From the NCBI RefSeq assembly GCF_900116405.1, contig NZ_FPAQ01000003.1:124001-188000 (forward strand): a DNA stretch of 64,000 nt, in the 5' to 3' direction. Position numbers and translations under genes: made by a program. This DNA comes from Halomonas saccharevitans. GTDB taxonomy: Bacteria > Pseudomonadota > Gammaproteobacteria > Pseudomonadales > Halomonadaceae. The notes beneath the pieces were generated by a model, which ran no database searches, was not told the origin of the DNA, and was given only the letters and a program-made list of their open reading frames with translations. Positions 54,731 to 63,952 of this stretch are shown in pieces. Positions within the stretch are counted from its first letter, which is position 1; every line of letters begins with the position of its first letter.

Positions 54731-55618
54731 ATGCTGGGCCATACGTTAGGCGTTTCCCGTTTTCCGTGGCCTGGTGCCGGCGCCGCCGGCCTGGCCATCA
54801 TTCTCTGGGCGCTGGTACCGCTGCTGATGATCGCCGCCGGCGACCTGCCGCCGCTGCGCCTTTCGGCCATGGCGCTGCTGGCTGGCGCGCTGGGCACGCT
54901 GCCCATGGCGCGCGGCCGGCGGCGCCCCGCGGCCACGCATTCGCGGGTCCAGGGCGGGGCGATCAACCTCCTCGGGGCGCTGCTGATGGCCGGAGCCGTA
55001 GGCGCCTGCTTCGCCGCCTTCTCCCTGGCACCGCCCGCCGAGGCGGCGCTGATCACCTACACCTGGCCGGTCATCTTCCTGCTGGCGAGCCGCTGGATGG
55101 TACTGCGGCGCCTGCCGCTGGCCACCCTCGGCGGCGCGCTGCTGGCCTTCTCTGGCGCCGCCCTGCTGGTGGTTCCCCAGGCCCTGTCGGGCGGCGTTTC
55201 CGGCGCCTGGGGCGGCTACCTGCTGGCCTTCGGCACGGCGCTGTGCTGGGCGCTTTTCTCGCTGGCAAGCCAGGTGCCGGGGTTCCGGTTCGGCGAACGC
55301 ATGCCGCACATGCTGCTGATCGCCAGCGTCATGACCGGCGTCGCCAGCCTGGCGCTGGAAGGGGTGAGCGAGCTGCCCTCGTCTCAGGAACTGCTGGCCA
55401 CCGCCGCCCTGGGCCTGGGCCCCTACGGTATCGCCATGCTCGCCTGGGACCGCGCCCTCGGCGACCCGCAGGCGCATCGGCTGGGCAACCTGGCCCACGC
55501 CGTGCCGGTGCTGGCCACGCTCTTTTTGGTGATCGCCGGGGTCGCCTCGCCGGATTGGCGACTGCCGCTGGCCGCCGGGCTGGTGCTGTGGGGAAGCTAC
55601 ACGGCCTCGACGCGCTGA
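54731..55618 (+). CDS. EamA-family (DMT) transporter
   Basis: 295-residue membrane protein with ten predicted helices in two EamA repeats. The sequence (IILWALVPLLMIAAGDLPPL; FAAFSLAPPAEAALITYTWPV) resembles YddG-like amino-acid exporters, so export of an amino acid or related metabolite is plausible. GAGGAGG eight bases before ATG 54731 fixes the start; an ATG at 54671 lacks one. Probably controlled by the divergent LysR protein. Confidence 0.83.
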   Translation: MLGHTLGVSRFPWPGAGAAGLAIILWALVPLLMIAAGDLPPLRLSAMALLAGALGTLPMARGRRRPAATHSRVQGGAINLLGALLMAGAVGACFAAFSLAPPAEAALITYTWPVIFLLASRWMVLRRLPLATLGGALLAFSGAALLVVPQALSGGVSGAWGGYLLAFGTALCWALFSLASQVPGFRFGERMPHMLLIASVMTGVASLALEGVSELPSSQELLATAALGLGPYGIAMLAWDRALGDPQAHRLGNLAHAVPVLATLFLVIAGVASPDWRLPLAAGLVLWGSYTASTR

Positions 55619-56124
55619 GCGCCAGGAACGGCGCCCCCTCTCCGACTCCTCGTTTTTCGAGACGCTGGCGGCATTTCACAGCCATCTCGGCACAGATTGG
55701 ACATCTTCTCGCCAGGCCAGTACGGTAATGGCGCCTCGGCGCGGTCTCCCAACCGCGCCCTCGAGGCGGTCACCCCCGTGGCCGACTGGTCTCGCTTCAC
55801 CGCAGACTGGATCACCGGCACTTTCGACTGTCCGTCGCCGACGTCATCGATAGAGAACGAATCCATGTCGCCCCATTACGCCGAACAGGGCCGCTGCATG
55901 CCGCGCCGCCCGCCGCCAGCCAGACCCTTCCCCGGGTAACGCCACGCGCCGCCACCCCGCGACCCGTGCCTATTGCCGCGTCTCGCCGCCCTTGTAATAC
56001 GGGGCTCGGCGTCAACGCCGCGTGCGCGATCACCACCCTGCCCTGACCGTCCATCGCGTCCGGCGTGCCGCCCCCTGCGTGGCTGGCACGCGACGCGCCC
56101 CTTCCACTCACCGAGGGACTGCCC
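55619..56124. other. 506-base intergenic region upstream of a sodium symporter
   Basis: I see no convincing gene. A short open frame at 55697-55939 has no ribosome-binding site and shows no family or clear coding pattern. The region probably holds the symporter promoter and possibly a long leader; no strong hairpin, riboswitch or operator was recognised. Confidence 0.5.
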
Positions 56125-57831
56125 TTGAACAGCACATCACTCCATCAATTCTCGACCCTGACCGTCGTCCTGCTGATGCTCGCCTTCTACGGTGGCACCT
56201 ATCTGCTCACGCTCGGCATCCGCAAGAAGAAGGAAGACGCCGACGCCTTCATGGTCTCCAACCATCGCATCGGCTTCGGCATCGGCGCGGCCAGCATGAC
56301 CGCCACCTGGATCTGGGCCGCCTCCTTCTACGCCGCCGCCACTTCCGGCTACACCTACGGCGTCTCTGGCCCCATCCACTACGGGCTCTGGGGGGCGCTG
56401 ATGATCCTGTTCATCTACCCGTTCGGCCGACGCTTTCGCAAGCTCGCCCCAAACGCTCACACCCTGGGCGAGCTGATCCACGCCCGCCACGGCAGCTCCA
56501 GCCAGCTTATCCTGGCGCTCTCCAACGTGCTCGGCAGCGTGATCAGCCTGATGGTCAACTTCACCGCCGCCGGCGCCCTGGTCTCGGTGCTCTCGCCGCT
56601 CTCCTTCCAGGCCGGGGTGATCATCGCCGGCGTGGGCGTGCTGCTCTATACCCTGTGGTCAGGCTTTCGCGCCTCGGTGATGACCGACTTCGCCCAGCTG
56701 GTGGCGCTGATGGCCATCGCCGTGGTGATCATTCCCGCGGTTTTCTTCGCCATGGGCGGCCCCAGCGAGCTGGTCGCCGGGCTCGACAACCTGACCGTCG
56801 AGCAGGCCGACTTCTTCTCCACGGAGGCCATCCTCCATCAGGGCGCGCCCTTCTTCGTCGCCGTGCTGGCCTACGCCATCGGCAACCAGACCATTTCCCA
56901 GCGCCTGTTCGCGGTCAACGAGGAGCACATCAAGCCGACCTTCCTCACCGCCACGGTGGGCTACGGCGCCATCGTCATCGGCCTGGGCATGATCGGGCTG
57001 ATGGCCCTGACGCTGGGCATCGAGCCGCTGAACGGCGACATGAACAACCTGATCCCGCAGATGGTCTCGGGCTACCTGCCGCCGGTATTCATCGCGCTGT
57101 TCTTCATCCTGGTGATCGGCTCGCTCTCCTCCACCGCCGACTCCGACCTCTCCGCGCTGTCGGCGATCATGATGGCCGACGTCTACGGCAAGAATATAGC
57201 CCGCGGCAAGGCCGACCCCCAGCGCATGCTGCTGGTAGGCCGACTTACCATGATCGTCGCCACCGCGGTGGGCATCGTCTTCGCCAGCTTCTCGCTGGAT
57301 ATCCTGGTGATGCTGGTGTTCGTCGGCGCGCTGTGGGGCGCCATCGTCTTCCCGGTGATCGCCAGCTGCTTCTGGGACCGCATCACCAACGCCGCCTTCA
57401 CCACCTCGGTGCTGGTGGCCATGGTGATGTTCTGCCTGGCACGCTTCGAGTGGCTGCCGCTTAACGGCGCCACCGGCCTGCTCTTCGAGCTCTTGGCGAG
57501 CATCGGCGGCGGCGTGATCATCGGGCTGATGGTCTTCGGCTTCCTGGGCCGCGCGATGGGCTTCCTCGCCGGCGGCCTGGCACTCGCCGCGATGCTGATC
57601 TTCGCCACCGGCTTTTTGCGCGAGTACACCGTGCTGCTGGCCTCGCTGACCGCCTACGGGACCAGCACCCTGGTCTGCGTGGTGATGAGCCTGGCGAGCC
57701 GCCAGGAACCCTTCGACTTCGCCACCATCGGTGAACGAGTCGGCGACTACGATCAGGCCCACGCCGAACCCACGGCCACACCGCGCCGGGCGGCGGCACC
57801 GTCCTCCGCCACCCTGGCCGGCCAGCGCTGA
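56125..57831 (+). CDS. Sodium:solute symporter, substrate unknown
   Basis: 568 residues with about 14 membrane segments. SSS hallmarks include VSNHRIGFGIGAASMTATWIWAASFYAA and the sodium-site region GSLSSTADSDLSALSAIMMADVY. The best start is TTG 56125, seven bases after GAGGGA; an ATG at 56065 would give a polar, proline-rich extension not expected before helix one. It is followed by a 42-residue single-helix protein gene, a pairing seen elsewhere. Some features recall urea symporters, but I would not name a substrate. Confidence 0.85.
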   Translation: MNSTSLHQFSTLTVVLLMLAFYGGTYLLTLGIRKKKEDADAFMVSNHRIGFGIGAASMTATWIWAASFYAAATSGYTYGVSGPIHYGLWGALMILFIYPFGRRFRKLAPNAHTLGELIHARHGSSSQLILALSNVLGSVISLMVNFTAAGALVSVLSPLSFQAGVIIAGVGVLLYTLWSGFRASVMTDFAQLVALMAIAVVIIPAVFFAMGGPSELVAGLDNLTVEQADFFSTEAILHQGAPFFVAVLAYAIGNQTISQRLFAVNEEHIKPTFLTATVGYGAIVIGLGMIGLMALTLGIEPLNGDMNNLIPQMVSGYLPPVFIALFFILVIGSLSSTADSDLSALSAIMMADVYGKNIARGKADPQRMLLVGRLTMIVATAVGIVFASFSLDILVMLVFVGALWGAIVFPVIASCFWDRITNAAFTTSVLVAMVMFCLARFEWLPLNGATGLLFELLASIGGGVIIGLMVFGFLGRAMGFLAGGLALAAMLIFATGFLREYTVLLASLTAYGTSTLVCVVMSLASRQEPFDFATIGERVGDYDQAHAEPTATPRRAAAPSSATLAGQR

Positions 57832-57886
57832 TCCGCCACCATCCACCGCGGCGCCGGCCTCCGGCGCCGCCATGAGGAGAACGACC

Positions 57887-58015
57887 ATGACTCTGCTCTA
57901 CGGCTTCTACGTGCTCATCTGGCCCGCCCTGACCCTGGGCGTGCTGGTGCTGATCTGCCGCGCCGTGCTGCGCGACCGCCGCGACGCCAAGCGCGAGCAT
58001 CGCGAGCTCGTGTGA
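57887..58015 (+). CDS. Small single-pass membrane protein, putative transporter small subunit
   Basis: 42 residues: one hydrophobic helix (LLYGFYVLIWPALTLGVLVLI) followed by a basic tail RAVLRDRRDAKREHRELV. AGGAGA is six bases before ATG 57887 and the gene lies 55 bases after the symporter stop, before a shared terminator. Small proteins of this type are annotated beside SSS symporters in related genomes. It may be an accessory subunit; it is too short for most gene finders. Confidence 0.75.
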   Translation: MTLLYGFYVLIWPALTLGVLVLICRAVLRDRRDAKREHRELV

Positions 58016-58046
58016 TCCCCTCGCGGCCCTGATCGCGGACACGACC

Positions 58047-58080
58047 GAGACCCCGCCGGCAGCTGCCGGCGGGGTCTCTT
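58047..58080 (+). terminator. Terminator after the symporter and its small partner
   Basis: GAGACCCCGCCGGC pairs with GCCGGCGGGGTCTC around AGCT, 14 perfect pairs, followed by TT. Confidence 0.85.
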
Positions 58081-58160
58081 GCGTTCAATCCGGCGACGCG
58101 GGGGACTAGACTGCAGGAAGATGCCCGCGACTCCGGTCGCCTCAACAGGGAGCCACGACG

Positions 58161-58652
58161 ATGACGGACCAAGCCCTGGACTACTACCAGCCGCCGCAAT
58201 CCGAGGCCCTTGGCCTGATTCGCCTGCGCGCCAGCGCCGAGGGTCTCACCGAGATCGCCTTCGTGATGGAGGCCGAGGAGCCGGCCCGGCCCGGCGAAGC
58301 CACCGAGCAGGCCCGAGCCCAGCTCGACGAATACTTCGCCGGCGAGCGCCACGCCTTCGACCTGCCGCTGGCGCCCGAGGGAACCGACTTCCAGCGGCGC
58401 GTCTGGCAGGCGCTCGCCGACATCCCCTTCGGCGAGACCCGCTGCTACGCCGAGATCGCCGAGCAGCTGCACTGCCGCGGCGGCCAGCGCGCGGTGGGTG
58501 CGGCCAACGGCAAGAACCCGCTGGCCATCGTGGTGCCCTGCCACCGGGTGATCGGCAGCGACGGCCGCCTCACCGGCTATGCCGGCGGCATCGGCCGCAA
58601 GCAGTGGCTGCTGGCCCACGAGGCCGGCGAGGTGCCCTTCGCGCTGAGCTGA
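58161..58652 (+). CDS. ogt: Methylated-DNA--protein-cysteine methyltransferase
   Basis: 163 residues. The suicide acceptor cysteine is C127 in VVPCHRVIG, preceded by the helix-turn-helix around [15 protein letters not shown] and [13 protein letters not shown]. It repairs O6-alkylguanine. The N-terminal half is the usual poorly conserved domain. Closer to Ogt than to Ada, because it lacks the Ada regulator domain. TAGACT at 58107-58112 may be its -10 box. Confidence 0.93.
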   Translation: MTDQALDYYQPPQSEALGLIRLRASAEGLTEIAFVMEAEEPARPGEATEQARAQLDEYFAGERHAFDLPLAPEGTDFQRRVWQALADIPFGETRCYAEIAEQLHCRGGQRAVGAANGKNPLAIVVPCHRVIGSDGRLTGYAGGIGRKQWLLAHEAGEVPFALS

Positions 58653-58713
58653 CCGCCTCGACTCCCGGCCTCGATCCGATCTCATTCCGGTCGAGAGCGT
58701 GTCGCGCGCGGCA

Positions 58714-59049
58714 TCAGCCTCGCGCCGTCTCCACCTCTTGGTACCAGGCCGCGTAGGGCGTATTCCTCGCCATGCAGCGGGTGTAGTCCGGCGCCCCGTC
58801 CGTCCACCACACCGGCCCGCGCTCGCCCAGCGCCCGCTTCGCCTCGTCGACCCGATCACGGGCCTCGCGCTGTGCCTGCGGATCTTGCGTGCGCTTCGCC
58901 TGGGCCACGTCCCGCCGGGCCCGCATCAGCCGCTCTACCCAGGCCTGGCGTTCCGGCTCGGGCAGCTCGGGATTCGTGCACCGCCAGAGGCGGCCGCGCA
59001 CCACGATATAACGGCCGTCGGGCGTGGTGAGTGGCGTCGATGAGGTCAT
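58714..59049 (-). CDS. Conserved hypothetical protein
   Basis: 111-residue soluble, charged protein. The opening PDGRYIVVRGRLWRCTNPELPEPER and the segment GERGPVWWTDGAPDYTR look conserved and I believe occur in many proteobacterial proteins of similar length, but no function is known to me. It converges with ogt. The ribosome-binding site is weak. Confidence 0.72.
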   Translation of the reverse strand: MTSSTPLTTPDGRYIVVRGRLWRCTNPELPEPERQAWVERLMRARRDVAQAKRTQDPQAQREARDRVDEAKRALGERGPVWWTDGAPDYTRCMARNTPYAAWYQEVETARG

Positions 59050-59189
59050 GGTGAAAGCGTGGCTCCAGGCCGGGAGAGGAAGACGCGTCTGAGTCGTTAC
59101 TGCACCCCGGCGCCTACGAGACGCCTCAGGGCCAGAGGCAGCCAGTCGACGTTGTCCCGGGCGCGCCCGCCGCGGGCGCCATCAGCCGC

Positions 59190-60506
59190 TCATGAGGGGG
59201 GCTCGTCTTGCCATGCCAGGAAGGTGCGATAGTCCTGGCGCACACAGTCGGCATAGCTGAGCGCCAGGGTGGTCACCATGTCCACGCAGCGCTCGAGCCG
59301 CCCCTCGACGCAGGCACCGACGGCGCGGGCAAAGCGCCCTGGATCGTCGTGGTTCAGGGCCTGGGCGCCGCGCAGGTGCTCCCGGGCCAGGATGCGTCCC
59401 CACTGCTTGACCAGCTGGCGGTACGGCTTGGCGCCGTCGAGCTTGTGGGTCGGGAAGTCTTCCTTGAAGGGCGAGCGCTCACGCACCGAGAACACCGTAT
59501 CGCCCAGGTGCAGCCAGCCCAGGTAGGGGTCGGGGTGCTCGGCGATGGCCACGAAGGCCGCCGCGTGACGCAGCCCTTCGTGGGGAAAGGCGCGTCGCCA
59601 GGCGCGCTTCTCGGCGCCCCCCATCAGCCGCCAGCCCTCCGGCGGGTTCTGCTGCTTGATATCGAGAATGATGTCGTCGTGCTCGTGGTCCTGCCCGCCC
59701 TCGATCAGCACGTAGAAGCGCTCGAGGCCCAGCGAGCCGGTGCCGGCATCGAGCCGGCGGGCCATGTCCTTGACCCGGAAATGGCCCTCTTCCGCCTCGC
59801 TCGCGGGGGCGTTCAGGGTGTGGCGGTACTCCTCCTCGACGGCCTTGCGCAGCTGACTCGCCAGGTGCGCCGGCAGGGCCGACAGTTTGTCGGGACGCTC
59901 GGCGAAGCTTCGGCCGTCTTCGGTCACGACGGTCCACTTTTCGAGCATCTTCGCCCGGCTCTTCTTCTTGCCTACCTTCTTCATGAAGGGTTTGAGCGGC
60001 CCCTTGGCGGTGGCCAGTGTCACCGCGCCGGGCACCTCGCCCTCCACGTGGCGGGCCAGCTCGTCGTAATAGCGGCTGACCAGAGACTTCAGCGCCTTAC
60101 GAATCGCCTTGCCGGACAGGCCGGTATTCTCGCGGGCATCCAGTACCAGGCTGATGGCCAGGCGCCACAGGTCATACTGGTAGTCGCCGATCATGGCGTC
60201 GTCGAAATCGTCCATCCCGTAGCGCACGGCGTCGTCGTGGTGTCCGTAGGCGCCAAAGTTGTAGGCGTGAGCATCGCCCTGCAGCCAGGTCTGGGTCTCC
60301 GCCAGGCCGCCGAACAGCGCGAAGCGCCAGTCGTGCCAGACGTCTCGCCAGTAGAGATGGTTGGTACCGCGAAAGAAGCGATAGGGCGACTCGGCCAGCT
60401 TGGCGTACTTGGCGTGGCGATCGCTCTCGTCCAGAGCGGCGTTGGCAGCCTCGATGGCATCGAGGACCTGGCGGGGACGATTGTGGCGCGTCAGGGGTGG
60501 CGACAT
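59190..60506 (-). CDS. DUF2252 family protein (kinase-like fold)
   Basis: 438 residues. MSPPLTRHNRPRQVL, RFFRGTNHLYWRDV, WLQGDAHAYNFGAYGHHDDAVRYGMDDFDDA and YQYDLWRLAISLVLDAREN are the DUF2252 signature; the G-D-x-H-x-x-N and D-D-F-D motifs resemble the catalytic and metal-binding elements of aminoglycoside-kinase-like proteins. Substrate unknown. It lies downstream of the aspartoacylase-like gene on the same strand after 208 bases, so co-transcription is uncertain. Confidence 0.86.
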   Translation of the reverse strand: MSPPLTRHNRPRQVLDAIEAANAALDESDRHAKYAKLAESPYRFFRGTNHLYWRDVWHDWRFALFGGLAETQTWLQGDAHAYNFGAYGHHDDAVRYGMDDFDDAMIGDYQYDLWRLAISLVLDARENTGLSGKAIRKALKSLVSRYYDELARHVEGEVPGAVTLATAKGPLKPFMKKVGKKKSRAKMLEKWTVVTEDGRSFAERPDKLSALPAHLASQLRKAVEEEYRHTLNAPASEAEEGHFRVKDMARRLDAGTGSLGLERFYVLIEGGQDHEHDDIILDIKQQNPPEGWRLMGGAEKRAWRRAFPHEGLRHAAAFVAIAEHPDPYLGWLHLGDTVFSVRERSPFKEDFPTHKLDGAKPYRQLVKQWGRILAREHLRGAQALNHDDPGRFARAVGACVEGRLERCVDMVTTLALSYADCVRQDYRTFLAWQDEPPS

Positions 60507-60714
60507 GCAGGGGCTCCCGATGGCAGACGAGGACCGCGATCCCGCGGTCCTCGCCAGTCAAGCAGGCAGCGCCGCCAGCGACAAGCCCCTGTAGCGTGTT
60601 GCCCCGCAGCGTAATGCCCCGATCCACCCACGGCTGCCGTTGGCATACCGCCCGCGCCTGCGGGTCGACGACGTGTGATAAGCGCAGGCCAAGGGCCGGC
60701 GGTGTCCCCCTCGC

Positions 60715-61743
60715 CTACGCCAGTGGAACCGCATAGAAGAGGCAGTCGCTGCGGGCGATATCGCTGTTGGTGGTGGCCATGAAGATGCGCAGCGGGCGGC
60801 GCGCATGGAGCCGCCCCTGCCGCACGCAGAGCAGCTCCTCGACTCGCTCGCGGCCCTCCCCGTGCCGCGCCTGCAGGCAGGCAAGGCCCCGGGGGCCCAG
60901 CCAGCCGAGGGTCGCGGCCGGGGAGGTCACGCCCCGGTTGTGCTCGTCGATACGCGCCCAGAGCGTCACGTCCACGTCGGGACGGGGCGCGCGGTCATAG
61001 GCGACGCTGGCACCGGGGCAAAGCTCCACCCGCAGCGGATGCACCAGCACCTCGAGCCCCGGCACGGCGGGCAGGGCCGTCAGGTCCGGACACTCGGCGA
61101 GCAGCCGATACAGGCCCTCGGCCACGTCACGGGCGGCGGGTTGCAGGGCGCCGCCGCACTCGAGGGTGAAGATGGGACAGTCCGCCAAGCGCGGTCTCAG
61201 GAGCGGCAGCTCCATCAGGCTGCCCAGCCGCAGGTCGGTGACGATCAACTGCTCGCAGAGCTGGCCGCACAGGGCCTCGATGAGTGGGTGGCGACGAGTG
61301 CTCACGGCGAAGGCGGGGCCGTTGCCGGAGGTGTTGTGAAGATCGATGATGCATTCCGGCGCCCAGGCCTCCAGGTCCTGGATGATGGCCCAGGCGAGTT
61401 CTCCGGCCGGCCCGTCGAAAGGGGGCCGGAAACAGCGATTGAGGTCCCGGTCGTCCGGGGTATGGCGATGGGTAAAGGCCGGATGCGACAGCGCCCCCCG
61501 GACGTTGGCCAGCAACACTGCCAGCCGGGTACGGGGCCGCGGGCGCTCCACCAGCCAGCGGTGCAGCGCCAGGGTGCCAGAGGGTTCGTTGCCGTGCAGC
61601 AGGGTGGTGACCACCCGGCAGCGCCGGTCATCCTCCCCCTCGAGCATCAGCCAGACGGGCCCGCCGAGGGTCTGGAGCCAGGCATCGACATCGCGATGAT
61701 CGTCCGGTGGGTCGGTGATGACCGGCAGCGACAGTCCCTCCAT
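60715..61743 (-). CDS. AstE/aspartoacylase-family zinc hydrolase
   Basis: 342 residues. Zinc ligands are expected in TTLLHGNEPSG (His and Glu) and in IIDLHNTSGNGP (His); the C-terminal half is the family beta-barrel. It is clearly distinct from AstE at 12 kb. It starts directly at the stop of the upstream GCS2 ligase (TGAATG), with AGGAGGAG in the ligase's last codons, so the two are translationally coupled. It probably removes an acyl or aminoacyl group from an amino acid or a gamma-glutamyl product. Substrate unknown. Confidence 0.83.
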   Translation of the reverse strand: MEGLSLPVITDPPDDHRDVDAWLQTLGGPVWLMLEGEDDRRCRVVTTLLHGNEPSGTLALHRWLVERPRPRTRLAVLLANVRGALSHPAFTHRHTPDDRDLNRCFRPPFDGPAGELAWAIIQDLEAWAPECIIDLHNTSGNGPAFAVSTRRHPLIEALCGQLCEQLIVTDLRLGSLMELPLLRPRLADCPIFTLECGGALQPAARDVAEGLYRLLAECPDLTALPAVPGLEVLVHPLRVELCPGASVAYDRAPRPDVDVTLWARIDEHNRGVTSPAATLGWLGPRGLACLQARHGEGRERVEELLCVRQGRLHARRPLRIFMATTNSDIARSDCLFYAVPLA

Positions 61744-63234
61744 TCACTCCTCCTGCGGCCAGCGCGCCACCGGCCGGTTGGTTGCCGCCGCGACACGGTA
61801 GGCGTCGAGCAGCCGATGACAGGCCTTGGCGCGGGACAGGCCCTGCGCCTCGAGCTGGGCGAGCCTCTCGCGCTGCCAGCGGGCAGGGCTGGTCCGCGCC
61901 TGGAGGCGCTCGGCGATCACCTCGAGGTAGGGGTGGCTGTCGGCATCCGCCACGCCCAGGGCACGCAGCCCCCGCGGGACCTCGGGCAACAGCCGCTCGA
62001 GCAGCGTCACCACCGGCGTCTCCTCCAGGCGGTGGTGCTTGCGATGCGGCCACATCAGCCGGGCGTCCAGCCCCGACTGGGCGGCGCGATAGAAGTTATA
62101 GTCGGCGTAGCGGAACGGCATGGCGCTCAGCCACTCGGTGATGTCGTCGCGCAGGGCGGCCACCAGCCCCAGCAGCAGCGCTACGTTGGCCACCATGTCC
62201 ACGGCGGTCGGCCCCGACGGCAGGGCGCGCATCTCCACCCGCAGGTGGCCGCCATCGGCGGGATCGTAGACCGCCCGGTTCCAGGGCCAGACGGTGCCCA
62301 TGTGCAGACGCAACTCGGAAAGCCCCGGCGCCGTGGTGCCGGGCGGCCGATCCTCGGGGCGGTGCTCGGACGTGAGCGGCAGGATCGGCGGGTAGAGGGC
62401 CACCGCCTCGGCGAACAGCTCGAAGGCGCCCTCGCGCACCCAGCCCTGGCCGAAGGTCACCCGCGCCGGCTGCTGCCAGCGATCGGCGCCGCGCATCCGG
62501 CAATCCACCGCCTGCTTGAACAGGGCGACACGGGTCTCGTCCCACAGTCGGCGCTGCAGGAAGAGCGGTGAATTGGCGGAAAGCGCCAGCACCAGCGGGG
62601 TGACGAGCTGGGCGGCGTTGAAGGTCGCCGCGAAGCGTTCAGGGGGCACTCGCAGATGGAGCTGGAAGGAGGTGTTGGCCCCCTCCAGGACCACATGGTC
62701 GCTGCTGACCCGCACGTTGTCCTCGCCACGGATCTCGACATCGAAGGGCTCGCCGCGCAGCCGCTTGAGGCCCTGCTCCAGGGCGCGATAGCGCGGCAGG
62801 TCGCTCATGGCATGCTCTCCCAGGTCCGTCCTGCGCAGGGTGGGGAGGATACCGATCGGCACCACGTGGGCCCGATGAGGCGCCGCGGCCGCCTCGAGCC
62901 GCGCCAGGGCCTGCAACAGCTGACGCTCCAGGGCATGCAGCGGGCCGCCCGCGAGCGGCAGCGGCGCCAGGTTGTACTCGATGTTGAAGCGGTTGAGTTC
63001 CAGCTGCAGCTGGGGGTCGTGCAGGGTCTCGACCAGGGCCTGGTTGAGCAGGGCGACTCTGCCCCGCTCGTCGACGATGTAGGCCTCCAGCTCGGCGCCG
63101 ATGCTGGGTTCCCCCGCCCCGAAGCCCGGCTGGGCGAGCAGCTCGCGCAGCACCTCGACGCTGTCCCGCAGGCGTTTGCCGAAGCGCTGATAGTCCGACG
63201 CCGAGAAGGCGTCGCGATCGATGATCGCGCCCAT
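61744..63234 (-). CDS. GCS2-family carboxylate-amine ligase (glutamate-cysteine ligase-like)
   Basis: 496 residues of the GCS2 superfamily. IGAELEAYIVDERG, NRFNIEYNLAP and TSFQLHLRVPPE give the glutamate and ATP/Mg sites. It might make gamma-glutamylcysteine, but the group also includes YbdK-like ligases of unknown product, and EgtA belongs here. The coupled aspartoacylase-like gene suggests a dedicated small pathway rather than simple glutathione synthesis. GGAGGGAG precedes ATG 63234, and TAGACT on this strand at 63277-63272 is a possible -10 box. Confidence 0.82.
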   Translation of the reverse strand: MGAIIDRDAFSASDYQRFGKRLRDSVEVLRELLAQPGFGAGEPSIGAELEAYIVDERGRVALLNQALVETLHDPQLQLELNRFNIEYNLAPLPLAGGPLHALERQLLQALARLEAAAAPHRAHVVPIGILPTLRRTDLGEHAMSDLPRYRALEQGLKRLRGEPFDVEIRGEDNVRVSSDHVVLEGANTSFQLHLRVPPERFAATFNAAQLVTPLVLALSANSPLFLQRRLWDETRVALFKQAVDCRMRGADRWQQPARVTFGQGWVREGAFELFAEAVALYPPILPLTSEHRPEDRPPGTTAPGLSELRLHMGTVWPWNRAVYDPADGGHLRVEMRALPSGPTAVDMVANVALLLGLVAALRDDITEWLSAMPFRYADYNFYRAAQSGLDARLMWPHRKHHRLEETPVVTLLERLLPEVPRGLRALGVADADSHPYLEVIAERLQARTSPARWQRERLAQLEAQGLSRAKACHRLLDAYRVAAATNRPVARWPQEE

Positions 63235-63310
63235 GGCACTCCCTCCCCGGAGCGGCCGACGTTGTCACCAGTCTAGGTAAAGTCTCCAGGGATGGGGCAC
63301 CAAGGGCGGA

Positions 63311-63799
63311 TCAAATCGGCAAATGGAGGATGGCGCCGCGCAGGGCCCGCTCGTCGGCCCACAGCTTGCCGAGGGTCAGCGGCAGCGAGAAGCGCCGCCG
63401 GCCGGCGCCGCCGGGATTGAACAGCAGCCGGCCGTCGCGCCACTCGTGGCGCGCCTTGTGGGAGTGGCCGTGGAGCACGGCATCGCAGGGGGTGGCGGCG
63501 TCGAAGTCGGCGATATCGTGTACCAGGTGCAGCCGCCAGCCGTTGATCGCGAAGTCCAGCCGCCAGGGCAGCCGCTCTGCCCAGGCCGCGGTGTCGACGT
63601 TGCCGCGCACGGCGTAAACCGGCGCCAGCTCGGCGAGACGCTCGAGGATCGCCTCGTCCTGTTCCCGGCTGCCCACGTCGCCGAGATGCAGGATCAGTCC
63701 GCACCCCTCGAGCATCGCCAGCGCCTCGTCACGCAGCGTGCCGTGGGTGTCGGCGATCACCCCGATCGGGGCGTCGAGGTCGAAACGCTCGATCTCCAT
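63311..63799 (-). CDS. YfcE/MJ0936-type metallophosphoesterase
   Basis: 162 residues with the complete calcineurin-like metal site: D17 and H19 (ADTHG), D41 (HLGDVGS), N67 (RGNVD), H94 (LVHD), H112 and H114 (GHSH). Such small phosphodiesterases hydrolyse generic phosphodiesters in vitro; the physiological substrate is usually unknown. Lies 76 bases downstream of the GCS2 start region on the same strand but upstream of it in transcription order. Confidence 0.9.
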   Translation of the reverse strand: MEIERFDLDAPIGVIADTHGTLRDEALAMLEGCGLILHLGDVGSREQDEAILERLAELAPVYAVRGNVDTAAWAERLPWRLDFAINGWRLHLVHDIADFDAATPCDAVLHGHSHKARHEWRDGRLLFNPGGAGRRRFSLPLTLGKLWADERALRGAILHLPI

Positions 63800-63898
63800 G
63801 CGTCGGGCTCCCTTTTATGCGATTCGGCCCATGGTGACGCCTCATGCTTGACCATGCCAGAGCGTCACAATTCGAGTGCTGGAGACGAGTCGAAGAGG

Positions 63899-63952
63899 AG
63901 GTCTTTTGCCATGGATGGCAAAAGTAGCGCCCAGGGAGGGGTTCACAGCGCC
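63899..63952 (-). repeat. 54-bp dispersed palindromic repeat, copy 2 (inverted)
   Basis: On the minus strand it begins GGCGCTGTGAACCC and contains TTTTGCCATCCATGGCAAAA. Compared with copy 1 (37785-37838), 49 of 54 bases agree, and the stem changes A-T to T-A and C-G to T-A keep the pairing. Lies upstream of the metallophosphoesterase gene. Confidence 0.8.

Noticed and set aside
55697-55939. 80-codon open frame before the sodium symporter
   Set aside because: No ribosome-binding site, no recognisable features and a composition like non-coding G+C-rich sequence.
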